64,000 nucleotides of DNA from Populus alba (GCF_005239225.2 NC_133300.1:16583875-16647874), one strand, 5' to 3'; counted from the stretch's first letter, positions 35,507-47,583 are shown. Notes: generated by a model not told the origin, from the letters alone. Numbers and translations are program-made.

Positions 35507-37301
35507 ATGATGGAAGACGAAGTGCTGCTTTTATCAAGACCTTCACCTGTGCCAGCTTTCTGCTGGGACGAGGGGAAGCCCTATGTTGGGAGGAAATTCA
35601 GTTCTTGCTTGAATGCAAGAGAGAATAAACTGGTCTGCGTGACTGATGGGAACTCGTTCTTGGGTTCTCATATAGTCAAGGAGCTCCTTTCTCGTGGCTA
35701 CCTTGTTCGAGTCACTATCCAAAACCAAGGTGAGTAAGTATATATATATACAGTTTCTTGGGGGGGATGGATTGTAGAAGAGTTCGTTTTCTTGGGTTCT
35801 TTCTTTATATGTCAGAGCTGAGAAGGTTTTGGTTGGATCAGCAGCCTGGCTTGTAGTTTTTCACCAGATAGTACTAACTCTGTGTTCGTTGACCATGGCT
35901 GGTTTGCTGTTAGCAGTGGATTTTGAGGACTTGAAAGGGCAGATGAAAGAAGACGACATGAATAAACTAGAGAGTGTTGTAGTGGCAAAGATGAAAGACT
36001 TGGAAAGTCTCTGTGATGCATTTAGAGGTTGTCATGCAGTTTTTCACACCTCTTCCTTCGTTGATCCACACGGGATCTCAGGTTATTCAGTAAGTTACTG
36101 CAGAATCATAGTGCAGGAACAAGCTTTAATGTTAATCATGCATGGAATTTGAAGTTTTTAGGTGTGATTTGTGAACTTTTCAGGCACAAGAAATGTTAAA
36201 ACTCCAAATGCTTTTCAAACATTGTATAATTACAAAAATCCCAGACTCAAAATGCTAGTCATTGTGTCTTACAGTTGCTTGCTGTTCGCGTTATGATTTG
36301 CAGGAACAAATGGCATTCCTTGAAACAGAAGGCGCAAGGAATGTTATTGAAGCGTGTGGCAGGGCAGCATACATAAGGAGATGTATCTTCACTTCTTCTC
36401 TTCTTGCTTCCATCTGGACCTCTTCCAATTTGGACAGCGTTGTTGATGAGAGTTGTTGGAGCAGTGAAGAATTTTGCAGAGAAAATAAGGTACTCGAACC
36501 TGTTGCAGAGATCTTTTCTGTAGAAGTTTTCTTCGTAAGACCATTTAAACCATTGTTTTGGTACTTGATTAAAAAGCAAAGTATTGATTCTCCATGGATT
36601 TTCAATATGTAAAACAGCTTTGGCTTGCTTTGGGTAAGGTGAGAGCAGAAGAGATTGCTTGGAGGAAGTCAAAAGAATTGAAAGTGAGACTCGTAACTGT
36701 TTGTCCTGGCCTTCTCATAGCTACAGCGTTCCCCCATGCTCACAAAGAAACCTCTATACCATATCTTAAAGGTAAGAACACCATTTAATCCATTTTTGTT
36801 CCACTTAGTTTGAGTTCGAATCCAAGATTCTGAGAAGAAGTTCCAGTTTTTCAAGTTTGTCTCTAAATCACACTTATACTTGTATTTAGAACATAACAAC
36901 TAGGCAATAATTCTGGACCATGGAACATCCAGAGAATCCAAAAGAAATGATTGGATTTTGTTCACTACAACTGAAACTTAACATATAAGATCTCATGGAT
37001 AGGTGGTCCGATCATGCTACGGCAGGGCCTCCTGGGAATATCAGATGTGAGGAAGGTGGCGGAAGCACATGTCCATGTTTATGAAGCTATGGATAATGGA
37101 GCTTGTGGACGATATATATGCTATGAAAGAGTAGTACAGAGATTGGATGAAGCCATTCAACTTGAAAATGAATTGAACATACAAGGTCTGGTGTCAGGAG
37201 GAAGAAGTGGAATCTTATCAGAAGAAATACACAGCAATCTAAGTAATTCAAAGCTTGCCAGATTGCTATATCAGGCATCTCAAATGTCTTGCAATCAATG
37301 A
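35507..37301 (+). CDS. Cinnamoyl-CoA reductase-like NAD(P)-dependent SDR family protein, divergent active site
   Basis: Five exons (35507-35729, 35917-36089, 36304-36489, 36618-36771, 37003-37301) join in frame to 344 residues, close to the usual length of CCR/DFR-type extended short-chain dehydrogenases. A 40-residue N-terminal extension precedes the dinucleotide-binding region. Family features: [27 protein letters not shown] (beta-alpha-beta start), [51 protein letters not shown] and [28 protein letters not shown]. Two departures stand out. The TGxxGxxG motif reads T46-D-G-N-S-F-L-G53, losing two glycines. The YxxxK motif, NWYCYGK in CCR, reads LWLALGK (195-201), so the tyrosine position is Leu197 while K201 remains. 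Some plant CCR-like proteins also have a degenerate glycine motif as I recall. A reductase role is therefore uncertain. A tandem ATG-ATG starts the frame. Confidence 0.88.
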
Positions 37302-37499
37302 AACAGAAGTCCAGCATTCCCTATATACATATCTTTTATGCTACTAATTCGTTGTTACTGGGATGGGGGATTGCTGATCAAGGTTAATTAGATTTCGAGG
37401 AGACAGCAACCATTCTTGTATTTTTCTTCAACGCATGGTGGAAGCTGAGTACCAAAGCAATTGAAAAGTGAGCAATAAATTGAATTAGAATAAAAAGTT

Positions 37500-37695
37500 A
37501 ATGGCTGCTGTTAGTTTTTACCACCATTAAGTCTCAAGAATAATGTGTATTAAGTTGAGATAGTTTCTTGACATAGTATTAGAGCTTTGATAACTTAGTG
37601 TTCACGAGTTTGAATCTCACCATTTTTATTTATTTGATAAAAATAAAATATAAGATAATGTGGGTCTGTGTAAGTTTCTAATCTTCTATAGGACC
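37500..37695 (+). mobile_element. Partial TRIM-like retroelement fragment
   Basis: An LTR-end-like phrase (TTGAGATAGTTTCTTGACA) is followed by ATAGTATTAGAGC, close to the plant primer-binding site TGGTATCAGAGC for initiator Met-tRNA. Next come CACGAGTTTGAATCTCACC and TTTGATAAAAAT, all in the same order as in the complete element at 46.3 kb. A full left LTR and a right LTR are not recognisable. Confidence 0.65.
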
Positions 37696-38289
37696 TCATG
37701 GAAAAACTCTTTGCTTCGGAAAGAAACATGGGGGATCGCTTAAATAATCACTTACAAGAATGACGAACCACCCTCACCTAATAGCTTGATTTACACCCAA
37801 GAAATGAAGTTTTGATCATGGCAGTGACACTGACAGACAGGAAACAATTCGGCTTTAGGAAAACCAATACTAAAAAATATAGTCATCTGTCAGATTCTCA
37901 GAGTAGCATTAGAACAAAGATATTTTTGTCCCATATAGAACTTTCTCCAAGCTCTTGTAATGATAAAGAATACAGTTTTTTTTTTTTTTTTTTGCAACAT
38001 TAGCACCATATTCATATACCCTTGCCCCTAAATGGGTTAATCGTGGAAAATTTTCACCTGACTCCCTTTAATCACAGAGATTTCTCTCTCAAATGGAATA
38101 ATACCTCACTCGGTGGAATCGTATCCCTTTATCTTGTGTTGATCAAAGTGTTATCTTGTGAAGGCATTAATCAATTATGCTTCGTTATTTGAGTATAAGA
38201 TTTTAACAAGTATGTTTGCTTCGTGGTTGATATTTTAAGAAATTATTTTTTCTCATTTTCAATGGAAACAAACACTAAAATATAATTAT

Positions 38290-38740
38290 TAATTTATAAT
38301 ATTTAGTATTACCATCTTTATTATTTTTATCGTTACATAACCATTGTTACATCACTAGTATAGTTACAACCATAAAAAAAACAAACCATACCATTATTAT
38401 TACTTTACTACTGTAACCTAAACACGATTTTATTATAATATAACCATTATTTTATCATCATTCCACCCTTTATAATCACCTCATCACAATCATTGTATAG
38501 CGCTCTTAACTTTTACCACAATCAATATTTTATTACTATTATAACCATCATTTTATCACCATTCACAATAACTTTTTAATAGCTCCATCACTACAACAAC
38601 AACTATGTGACCCCACCCCATCACCATTATCTTTACCATCATCACAACTATTACAACAACAACCAATATCTTATTACAATTATAACTAACATAACCAGTA
38701 TTATTACTATCACAAATACTACTGTCATAGCTAATGTTAT
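38290..38740. repeat. Degenerate ATC/ATT/ACA triplet-rich tract
   Basis: A long, imperfect run of phrases such as ACCATTATTTTATCATCATT and ATTACAACAACAACC occurs with no frame or boundary. It looks like decayed simple-sequence DNA. Confidence 0.55.
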
Positions 38741-39289
38741 TATTGGAAAAAGTTTATGGTGCTCAAGTTGTAACTAATGATATCATATTAGTTACTCAAT
38801 ATATTTCACTCTGAAGAAAGAGACATGCATAAGTGTGTGTGAGAGAGAGAAAGAGAGAATCAAACCCATGACCTACAATCATGAAATGTAAAATAATTTA
38901 TTTTATAAGAAAATATTTTCATTGATACATCGAAACAATGAAAAATAACTTATTTTTCAAAAAAAAAAACTTTTAAAAAAACAACCACACCTTAAGATTT
39001 TTGTTGTCTTACATGTAAATTACTAATGTATAGCATTATTTAGTTAAATAAATAATTGAACATTCACCATTTATTATTTCATTAAGAGTAGTTGTGAAAT
39101 AGTAAGAAAAAAATATTACCATATCACCACTTTTTATACTAAAACACTTGGAAATGAATATGGAGCTTTACTATTCATATAAACAATGAAACTTTTCTTC
39201 TTTTCTTTTTTAATTGCCCCTTTTTTTTTAATTTTGTCAATTTTTTATCAAATTCATCTCCAGACTTTTCTTAACAATTGTTCAACTTG

Positions 39290-40420
39290 CATTTGGATAG
39301 GTTTAGTTGGTTGGATCACATCGAGGAAAAACTCTCAAATGATTTATTTTTAAACTTAATCTAAGCAAGGAGTCGAGTTGAGAGATTTTTTTTTCTTCAA
39401 TTTCATCATTTTTTCTTTCAATTTTATCATCATATTTTTTTTTACTGTTCAGCCAAGTTGCCTTTGAACCGACCAAGTCGATTGGTTCGCATCGGAGCAA
39501 CTCGCACAAGGTTTAATTTTAAACCCGAGTTAGGTAAAGATTTTGAGTCGAGATGTTTTTTATGCCAATTTCATCCTCAAACTTCTTTTATAGGTTGACC
39601 ATGATGCCATTGGACGAGCCAAGTGGACTTGCTCATAGGATTTAATTTTAAAACTAGGCTAGAAAAGGAGTCAAATCAAGAGATTTTAAGGTTGACCCAC
39701 TAGATCGTGTTTAACAAAAAATACAAAATACTTCACTGTATCCTGGGTATTTTTTTATTATGTTAAAAAAATTTAATTCAACCTACAACGTAGCGTAGAC
39801 TTGTAAACTAGTATAACTATAAAAGATTTAGAGTCCATGCATTGTTCAAATGAACAATGAATAATGAATGAGGTTCCTTTCTTTTTGCATTTTCTTTTTC
39901 CCTCCTTTTGTTTTCCTTTCATTTGTGTCCTTTTCTTAATTTCATCATTTGATATTTGCTTGATTCTGAATTTATCTTTATAAATTATTTTGATTTGCTT
40001 TTACATGGTTATCATAATTTCAAATAAACATACAAACATTTGATTTGTGTTTAGTTTATGCTCGGTTTTCTGAGTGTATATTTTTTATCTTATAATTATG
40101 TAAAAAATAGTTTAAAAACTTATTATTAAACTCAGTGGTGTCCATCATTTAGATCATGGATTGGATGGGTTAAACCGCGAAGCCCGAATCAATCCAATAT
40201 GTCGTTGTTTCAATATTAAAAAAAAGGTCATCTTGATTTTTTTTTTTTAAAAAAATTAAAACCATGCTTTTTACTAATAGTTAAGGTTGCATTTGAACAC
40301 TTTAAGTCGATTGAATCACATCAAGACAACTTCTATATGGTTTAGTGTTAACCCTAAGCTAGATAAGGAGCTGGGTTTGAATAATTTAAGACTGAATTAT
40401 TAAACCGAGTTTAATAATAA
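39290..40420. repeat. Diverged repeats of a ~150-bp unit (four partial copies)
   Basis: Segments beginning near 39300, 39470, 39610 and 40280 each contain a CAAGTCGATTGG/GGATCACATC-like start, a TTTAATTTTAAAC centre and a GCTAGATAAGGAGTCGAGTTGAGAGATTTT-like end. The first three are adjacent; the fourth is about 0.6 kb away. No coding frame is present. Confidence 0.6.
39840..39858. repeat. Short inverted repeat ATTGTTC/GAACAAT
   Basis: A perfect 7-bp inverted repeat with a four-base loop. It resembles the palindromic ends of some short plant elements and lies at the right edge of the three adjacent units of the ~150-bp repeat. Confidence 0.5.
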
Positions 40421-41049
40421 TACCAAATAACTCTTTATGGCTAGAACATTTTTTTTGCATTAATTCTTTTTTTTTTTTTAATTCAAATTGCAATGTAGTA
40501 AAACCCTTTAACCTAGTCTAATACTATAAGATTATAAACTTGGGAGCAACAATGTTTATCAGAAAATCCAAAATTAATAATTAGACATTAAAGATTCTTA
40601 TTTTACTATCTCTAAGGAATAAAAATAAATAAATTTGATTCGTATTTTAACCTTATTCAAAGTTTAATAACATAATGATGAAATATGATATTATCCCATG
40701 AGCTTGAAGGCCAAGTTAAAGTCAGTGATAAGATTATTAATCTTCTGATTTTAGCAATTTAATCCATCATTTTTTTGCTGAGTGGCTGGTAGATCATGCT
40801 TATTATCTGCAAAAGATTCTCTTTTATATATTTGGGAACTCTCCAACGATTAAATTAGTGTCGGTTCAGAGATGGAGATCCATTATAGTTTTTTTAGAAA
40901 GAAAATGGCTTTTTAGGAGGATAGATATGCCATTATCTAAAAAATAAAGATAAGAAAAAGCTCCCTCCTTAAAGGTTGTCGTTATCCTATCTCTTTAGCC
41001 ATTCTAAGGTCCTTCTCTTTGTTTAAAGGGGAAAGGTTAGCATACGAGC

Positions 41050-41400
41050 AAAATATATACGTTTTGTCAAGAGAATATCTTTTATATATCAGGATAAGAA
41101 ATTCTTATTTTGTCAGAGTAGAATATCTCTGATTCATTAGGATAAAAATATCTCTAACTTATCAGGGTAAAATATTTCTAACACATGGTTCCATAAGGGA
41201 ACTTGAGATTTCCTTAGAGTTAAAGAGAGCGTAGGCCTAGAATCAGCGGGTCTGATAGATTGCGAACTAGATGATGAGAGATGTTAAGTCTAACAACTCA
41301 CTAGACTCATGCTTGTTTAGAGTCCGAAGATGACGAATCTAGCAATTCACTAGACCTGTATACATCTAAATTTAGTGCTTGACTGAACCTATAGATGTTG
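41050..41400. repeat. Short interspersed repeats (about 25-29 bp, and a second series)
   Basis: From 41065 to 41182 four units of the type (A)TCAGGATAAGAAATTCT / TCAGAGTAGAATATCTCT / TTAGGATAAAAATATCTCT / TCAGGGTAAAATATTTCT follow one another. A second pair, GTCTAACAACTCACTAGAC and ATCTAGCAATTCACTAGAC, follows near 41290 and 41338. It is probably part of a retroelement LTR or a decayed satellite-like tract. Confidence 0.5.
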
Positions 41401-42137
41401 AATCATAACTCTCCTTTTAACTATATTTTTGAAATTCAGTCCTGCACAACCAAAAGACAATAATTCAAAACCATCACATAAAAATCATTCCTAACTTATG
41501 CAAATATCAACTTCTTTTTATTCTAAAAAAAAACAGCTTACTTTTCTATTCTGAAGTGAATATATAAACTTAGAATTCTCTCAAATACTATCTTTCCTTA
41601 TGTATTTATTTTTTAATAAAAAACACAATGACCCAAAATTCAAACTTATTATCATAATTTTCTAACTTATTATAAATTCTTTTTATTTCGACTAAATAAG
41701 TAAGTAATTGAGCTAATTATATTTCACATATAGGTGTGGAATTACAATGTTAGCACAAATTTTTTTAATCGATTTAGATTGATATATTTTTTCATATAAC
41801 GGTCATTAATTTAAATATAGAATGTTGATACAACCCTAATATTATCAAATTTGCCAATATGTACCCGTTCTCATTTTCCTAAAACCCAACCTATCGGTCA
41901 AAATTTGGTGAAACCTAATTAATTTTTTAAATAATATAATTTTTTTATAAACTGTGTCATGAAAGGGGTTAGGTCAATGTAAAATGTCACTCATTTGTAA
42001 AATAAAAATAAAATAAAAATCCATTGAATATACTAAATTGTGTCCAGTTGTATCATTTGTGTCGAGTGAAGAAAGTATTCAGCCTCGCAAGTTTCTTCAT
42101 CCTCCGGAGAGAGATCAGATACTGCTAGCAAAAACAA

Positions 42138-44790
42138 ATGGGAGAAGAAAGGGAGGATCCACAGAAGCTTAAGAGGATAGCAGCGGCTGCTTTTGATTAC
42201 GAGAACGACCCTCGATGGGCTGATTACTGGTCCAACATCCTCATCCCTCCTCACCTGTCTTCTCGTTCTGATGTCATTGATCACTTCAAGCGCAAATTCT
42301 ACCAACGCTACATCGTCCGTACACCATCTCTTTCTTTCTCATTTTGATTTACTTTTGGTTCTTGACTCTTGGGTTTTTCCGGATTAATTTTAAATGGGTC
42401 TCGGTTCTTTAGGATTTAGAATCTTACTTACAATCTGATTACTTTCGCATGTATGCAGTATTTTGATTGAATCCCAGATTTTCTTTTTATTTTTCTAATA
42501 TAAGGTTTGGTACTGTTATTGACGATTCTAGTTTCTTGATTCTTGATTTGTCTAGAAGCCAGAAAAAATAATTAAAGTTTGAATCTTGGTTGAAATTATC
42601 AATGGGTTTTCGGCAATGTTTGGAATTTTGGTTTTGAATTCTTTAGTATTGTATAATATGTGGGTTTAATTGAATAATGCACTTGTTTGTGCAAATGGGA
42701 GTTTGTGATACGATGGATAGAGTATTGCTTAGCCATTTGATGACATTCGCAATGTTTCTTTTAACATTTTATATCATGTCCGTATGACTAACTACTCGCA
42801 TATACATGCCAAATGATGATTTTTTTTTTTTCTTGCCTTTTCATTTTGCTGTTTTCATTTGTGCTTGCATTGTCAAGTAGTGTGATTGTTGGTTTTCTTG
42901 GGGAAGTAATTCTTAAGAGGTGCTGCATATGCTGTGCTCATAATCTTTATACACATTTAATTGGCAGGACCCTGATCTAGTGGTGGAGGCAATGTCTACA
43001 AATGGTTCATCTCAGTCGACAAAGTCATCTGGGTCATCCTCTTCATCATCAGCCCCTTCAAATGACCAGCCTCGACCACGCAATACAGGTCTGACACTCT
43101 GCTCCAGTTATTTAATTGATTAAAATATAGTCACATGGATCCCATTGTCTACATATGTATAAAAGTTGAGTTCAATTTCTTGTTATTGTTCTGTCATTTT
43201 GCTTCTTCCATATGATTGAGTAGTTGGACCAAACTTTTTCTCCTGCAGGGTCAACTACTAGAACCTCTGGGCCATCGGCTGCTGCAGGTCAAAATCCAAC
43301 CCCTGTTCGCTGGGATCGACAAACCATACAATTTTCTATCAATGCTTGGGTAGGGTATTCTTTTCATTCATATGTTTGCATGTGTAATCTTTTCTGGAAA
43401 TACTTTGGCAAGTGGGCTACATATTTCTATATGTTTACAGACTGTCATTTTTTACCTTTTTACGAGTAGCTGACTTTTTTCACAAGGAATGGGAAAAAAC
43501 TTATAAAACTTCATCTATGTTCTGTACTTTTTCTCTACATGTAAACTAAATGATCAGAAAAGTTTAGAAAATCTGCTTTATTGACCCGAGACTATCTAGC
43601 ATATTAATTATACAGAAGTCAATGGAGGTGAGAGATGATTGTTCTCCTTGAAATGCTATCTTTATCCCCTTCAGCAAGTTTAATTTTTTTTTACTGTAGA
43701 TATAGCCAAAAATATGACTTCTTCTGTATTGATCATGCACTGGGTAATCATTTCCACTACCCAAGTAAAGCTCACGGCTCCATTCATGACTTTACAAAAT
43801 TATCTAGCCTGTTAGCAACGTTAAACTAGATGGTCAACATATTCAGCTGATTGTTTGTGCATAAGCTGTTCTTCTTTTACCTGTTTAGACTTCACCAATA
43901 ACCAAATCGTTCTCTTTGAATTCCCATGTTCTCATAGAACCTAGATGAAACCTCAATTTTGATTTCCATGTGTCTGTTCTTATTTAGGTTGGTAGTTGAA
44001 CTCCTTGAATTACTAGTAAAGTTTTGATCAGATGGGACATCAATTTTGGATAGACACTCATTATAATGGAGCAGCTCTCATCTGATGTAATTTCAAATTT
44101 CATGTTTGTCAGATTGGGCAAAAGCTGGTTCTGACTATAAGAGCTCCTCATTGTACATGATTAGCTACTTCCTTCCCCACCCACCCTCCTTCTGCCTCTT
44201 CCCACCTCCTAGGCCTTTTTGAACATAGCATTTCAGGGTTGATAAAATAAAAATTAGATTGAGTTGGTTTCCTGGTAGAATTAAGAAAAGTATAGAAATT
44301 TCAGAGTTTTCCATCTGCATTTCTCAGGCATTGCAGTCATGGTCCTGACAGCTTTGCTCTTAGGTTAGGGCCATGAATTTTCTTAAACTTTGTGTAACTA
44401 TTCCTGTTTTTGGATTAAAGCATTATACGGATGCATCTTATAAGTGTCAATTAATCTCAACTCTGAAGCCTGTATGAAGTTTGGTCAAAACCCCCAAAAT
44501 ATGAATGCATTCAATTTATGAATCTCTGATAAACATTCATCCTGTACCTACAAACCTGGAAACTCAACAATTCTATTGGCTTGTAAAATTAAATAGACCT
44601 AATTAGATGAATCAAATCTCTTTTAGTCTAGTTGGATATAATCAGAAAACACTCATTACTTCTGAAGGGCTCCATGTGGCTGTCCTGATTACATTTCAAG
44701 AGAACATTTTAGGATGTTTTGATTTTAATTTCACGTATTTCAGAGCCTGTTTCAGGTGTGGTAAGATTTGTTAGGTTTTCTCTTCTGCTT

Positions 44791-44829
<39 letters not shown>

Positions 44830-47583
44830 TTCCATGCAGAAAATAAGAATGAGATAAGAGAACTTAAGGGGGTTCTGGTTCTGGTTCTTGTATCCCATCC
44901 AGAGAAGGGTTGGGGGTAATAGGTTATTCTTCTTTAAACCTATAGCTATTTATTTATTTATTTTCTTTGTCTTGAGAATAGTCTTTAAGTTTCCAATATA
45001 AACTACCACTTAGTTGGTGTTAGAGAACTAAAAATTCTCACCTAAAAGTTTTGACCATAGGAAATCAACATCTTGAATAGCCCTCCTTGTAATTTGGGCT
45101 ATCTCTTACCCCTATTGTACTTTCAACTCAATACATGTTTCTCTTAATATGCTTCCATCTTTGCCTGCAGGTTTTCATTGTGGCTGTGCTTGCAATTATT
45201 CCCCTTGTACCTAAACATCTTTCAAGTAGGGCATCTCGGCTGTCATTTATGGGCACTGCATGCTCATCTCTGTATTCCTTATACACACTACATGGGGTAA
45301 TAAAAAATAAATATTCTTCAGTTTCTTTTTTCCCTTTCCTATCCTATAACTCATATTTTTCAGTCTTATCTTCCTGTTATTACAGTTGCTATTCATCATT
45401 AACTAGGGTTTTGTCTTTTGTAGAGACCCAGAGCATGGAACTTGCAGGGTATTCAAGCTTACTTGCAGTCAATAATTGCGACCAAAGATTTTATCTACGT
45501 CATCTACTGCCTTACATTTGTCACTTCACATCTTTGCCTCAGATGTGAGCATTAATTGGCTTCTAATTTTTTTTATTCTGATTTTCTATTTTCTCAGTAA
45601 TAATTTTCTGAATCTGAATTCCATTAATTGGCCAGTTATTTTGGTTTCAGTGTTATGTGGAATATTGATGTTGACCTTTTTTGCAGTTGCTTTAATTCCA
45701 ATTTTGTGCCGATCACTGGAGCATGTTGCCAAATTCTTGAGGTGTAATTTCAGTCGTTCCACCTTGTACAGGTAGAGGAGTAACGTATTTTCACTTAAAT
45801 TAATGTGATATTTAGTTTCAGTAGTTTGACTCGCACAAGTTTTTGTAGTTTGTCCTTGGTATTCAACTGGAGTTGATTTATTGTTACTGTTGTTTCATTT
45901 TTAGGTTGTTTTCTTAACTAATGAAGTTGTAGCATCCATCTTGTAATTCTTCTTTTTTCTGTTCTTAAAAAGCTTGTATTTGGTTTTGTAGGAAGTACCT
46001 TGAAGACCCTTGTGTATGGGTGGAGTCCAACACAACTACCCTCAACATTCTGTCTTCTCATTCCGAAATTGGACTTGGCTTCCTCTTAATTATTTCTCTG
46101 TTGTCGTAAGTTGTTAAAGCTAAACCTATTCCTTTCTTTTTGATCTGACCTTCTATCCTTTTGGAATTATAAGTTGTTAAAGTTAAACCTATTCCTTTCT
46201 TTTTTATCTGACCCTTTATCTTTTTGGAATTATATTCATGGTTTGATGTATGCAGGTGGCAACGCAACATAATACAAACATTCATGTATTGGCAGGTAAA
46301 TTACTTTCTGATTTTAGAGAATAATATAATTTATATATTGGGGTTTCCTCAAATAACTTAAGGTTCTAGGTTGAGAGATCTTTTAACAATGTATCAGAGC
46401 CTCATTCATGAGTTTGAATCTCACCACTCCTATTCTATTTGATAAAATTAAGCACAAGATAGTAGTAGATTTATATAAGTTTCAAGTCTAAAAGGCTTTT
46501 ACTTGAGGGGGTGTGTTAGAGAATAATATAAATTATATCTTACGACCTTATCTAATAGCTTAAATTTTTGGGTTGAAATGGTTTTTTTTTACAGTGATGA
46601 ATGAATTTTATTGTTGAAAATGTACACAAACTCCCCTTTTCCCTTTCCATTCCTTTTTTCTTCTTCTTCTTCTTCTTCTTCTTCTTCTTTTTTTTTTTTT
46701 TTTTTTTTTGGGGGGGGGGGGGTCCAAAGAGGACATGCTTATTGTCCCAACATTCTTGTTGGGGAAGCAAGGAAACAATCAGAGCTCATCCATTTAAACT
46801 GAATCAAAGTTTTGATGGAAAAATTGATCTTTTGAAAAGTGGTGTACTAATATAAGTACCTTGTAGTGGTGCAGTTTAAGAAATGAAGGCTAGAAGATAG
46901 AGAATATTCACGCATATACTTAGGCAAATGTGTTCCTCCTATATAATTCATGGAAATTTCATGGGATTGTGAAGGTGTGGACATATGAAATTGAATTACC
47001 ACTAAAGAACTTGGAGCCAGCTTGAAAATCATTGATCCTGCAAAAGCCAAAATGATTGAAGCAAACTAAGAGAAATTGATGGTACAATTATGTCGTTGTG
47101 TACTGATCAAATAAAGAAAATGACACCAAAAACACGTGAGAGTTTGTGTTCAGGAAGGGCTACTATTAGGTTCTGCTCCTAAACATGTCATTGGTGGTTG
47201 TTAGAATGTGGTGACATTCCAACTGTTCTTTGATTTTCACGGGACACATAAATTTTCTTTGTTGTGTTTAGTTGATGACATATGCTTGCTTACATCTAAG
47301 ATAGTAAACTGACATTTTCCTTTCGGTACATTATTTCACTGCGGAGCGAACCTCATCCAGCGTTCTAAAATATTTTAGAAACATGACCTAACTAAGCCTT
47401 TCTTTCTTGTTTTTGAAATTTTTATGACAGCTGTTGAAGCTCATGTATAATGCCCCTGTCACTGCTGGTTACCATCAGAGCGTGTGGGCTAAGATTGGAA
47501 GGGTCGTCAATCCGCTTATCCACCGTTACTGCCCATTCTTGAACACTCCACTCTCTGCTGTTCAAAGATGGTGGTTAAGGTAA
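42138..47583 (+). CDS. TMEM33/Pom33-type (Per33 family) ER/nuclear-envelope membrane protein
   Basis: Members of this family are multi-pass endoplasmic reticulum proteins; the yeast members help position nuclear pores and shape ER tubules. The plant role is not established. Nine exons (42138-42314, 42968-43088, 43249-43349, 45171-45296, 45424-45544, 45687-45771, 45992-46105, 46256-46295, 47431-47583) join in frame to 345 residues. The N-terminus is charged and Trp-containing (DPRWADYWSNILIPPHL), followed by a Ser/Pro/Asn-rich low-complexity linker. Hydrophobic segments follow: VFIVAVLAIIPLVP, DFIYVIYCLTFVTSHLCL with FALIPILC, and IGLGFLLIISLLS. The family-typical RNIIQTFMYWQLLKLMYN and the terminal WAKIGRVVNPLIHRYCP close the protein. 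Intron 3 holds a long T/A homopolymer pair; intron 7 carries a tandem duplication at its donor; intron 8 contains a complete TRIM element and a triplet/T/G tract. The coding part looks intact. Assignment rests on overall pattern, so the function is inferred. Confidence 0.85.
44791..44829. repeat. Adjacent poly-T and poly-A homopolymers (intron 3 of the TMEM33-like gene)
   Basis: About twenty T are followed directly by about twenty A, a near-perfect homopolymeric palindrome. It is prone to length error in sequencing and to slippage. Confidence 0.9.
46106..46234 (+). repeat. 63-bp tandem duplication starting at a splice donor (intron 7)
   Basis: The first unit begins at the 5' splice site itself (GTAAGTTGTTAAAG). 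The second begins at 46169 with ATAAGTTGTTAAAG, so its GT has become AT. The rest, including ACCTATTCCTTTCTTTTT and TTTTTGGAATTAT, is nearly identical. Only the first copy can serve as a GT donor. Confidence 0.9.
46312..46593 (+). mobile_element. Complete TRIM (terminal-repeat retrotransposon in miniature) in intron 8
   Basis: Left terminal repeat 46312-46388 and right terminal repeat 46514-46593 (about 77-80 bp) share AGAGAATAATATAA, the AATAACTTAA/AATAGCTTAA block and a GGTTGAGA/GGTTGAAA end. Directly after the left repeat lies TGTATCAGAGC, matching the plant primer-binding site TGGTATCAGAGC. Directly before the right repeat is a polypurine-like CTTGAGGGGGTG. The internal 125 bases carry GAGTTTGAATCTCACC and no coding frame. 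The total of about 282 bp with no gag/pol fits a TRIM. No clear target-site duplication remains. Confidence 0.85.
46656..46722. repeat. (TTC)n - poly-T - poly-G compound tract
   Basis: About eleven TTC units run into about twenty T and then about thirteen G, just downstream of the TRIM. The count of each homopolymer should be treated as uncertain. Confidence 0.9.

Noticed and set aside
46395..46425. GAGTTTGAATCTCACC as a tRNA B-box, suggesting a SINE
   Set aside because: Terminal direct repeats, a primer-binding site and a polypurine tract fit a TRIM better, and no A-box or poly-A tail is present.
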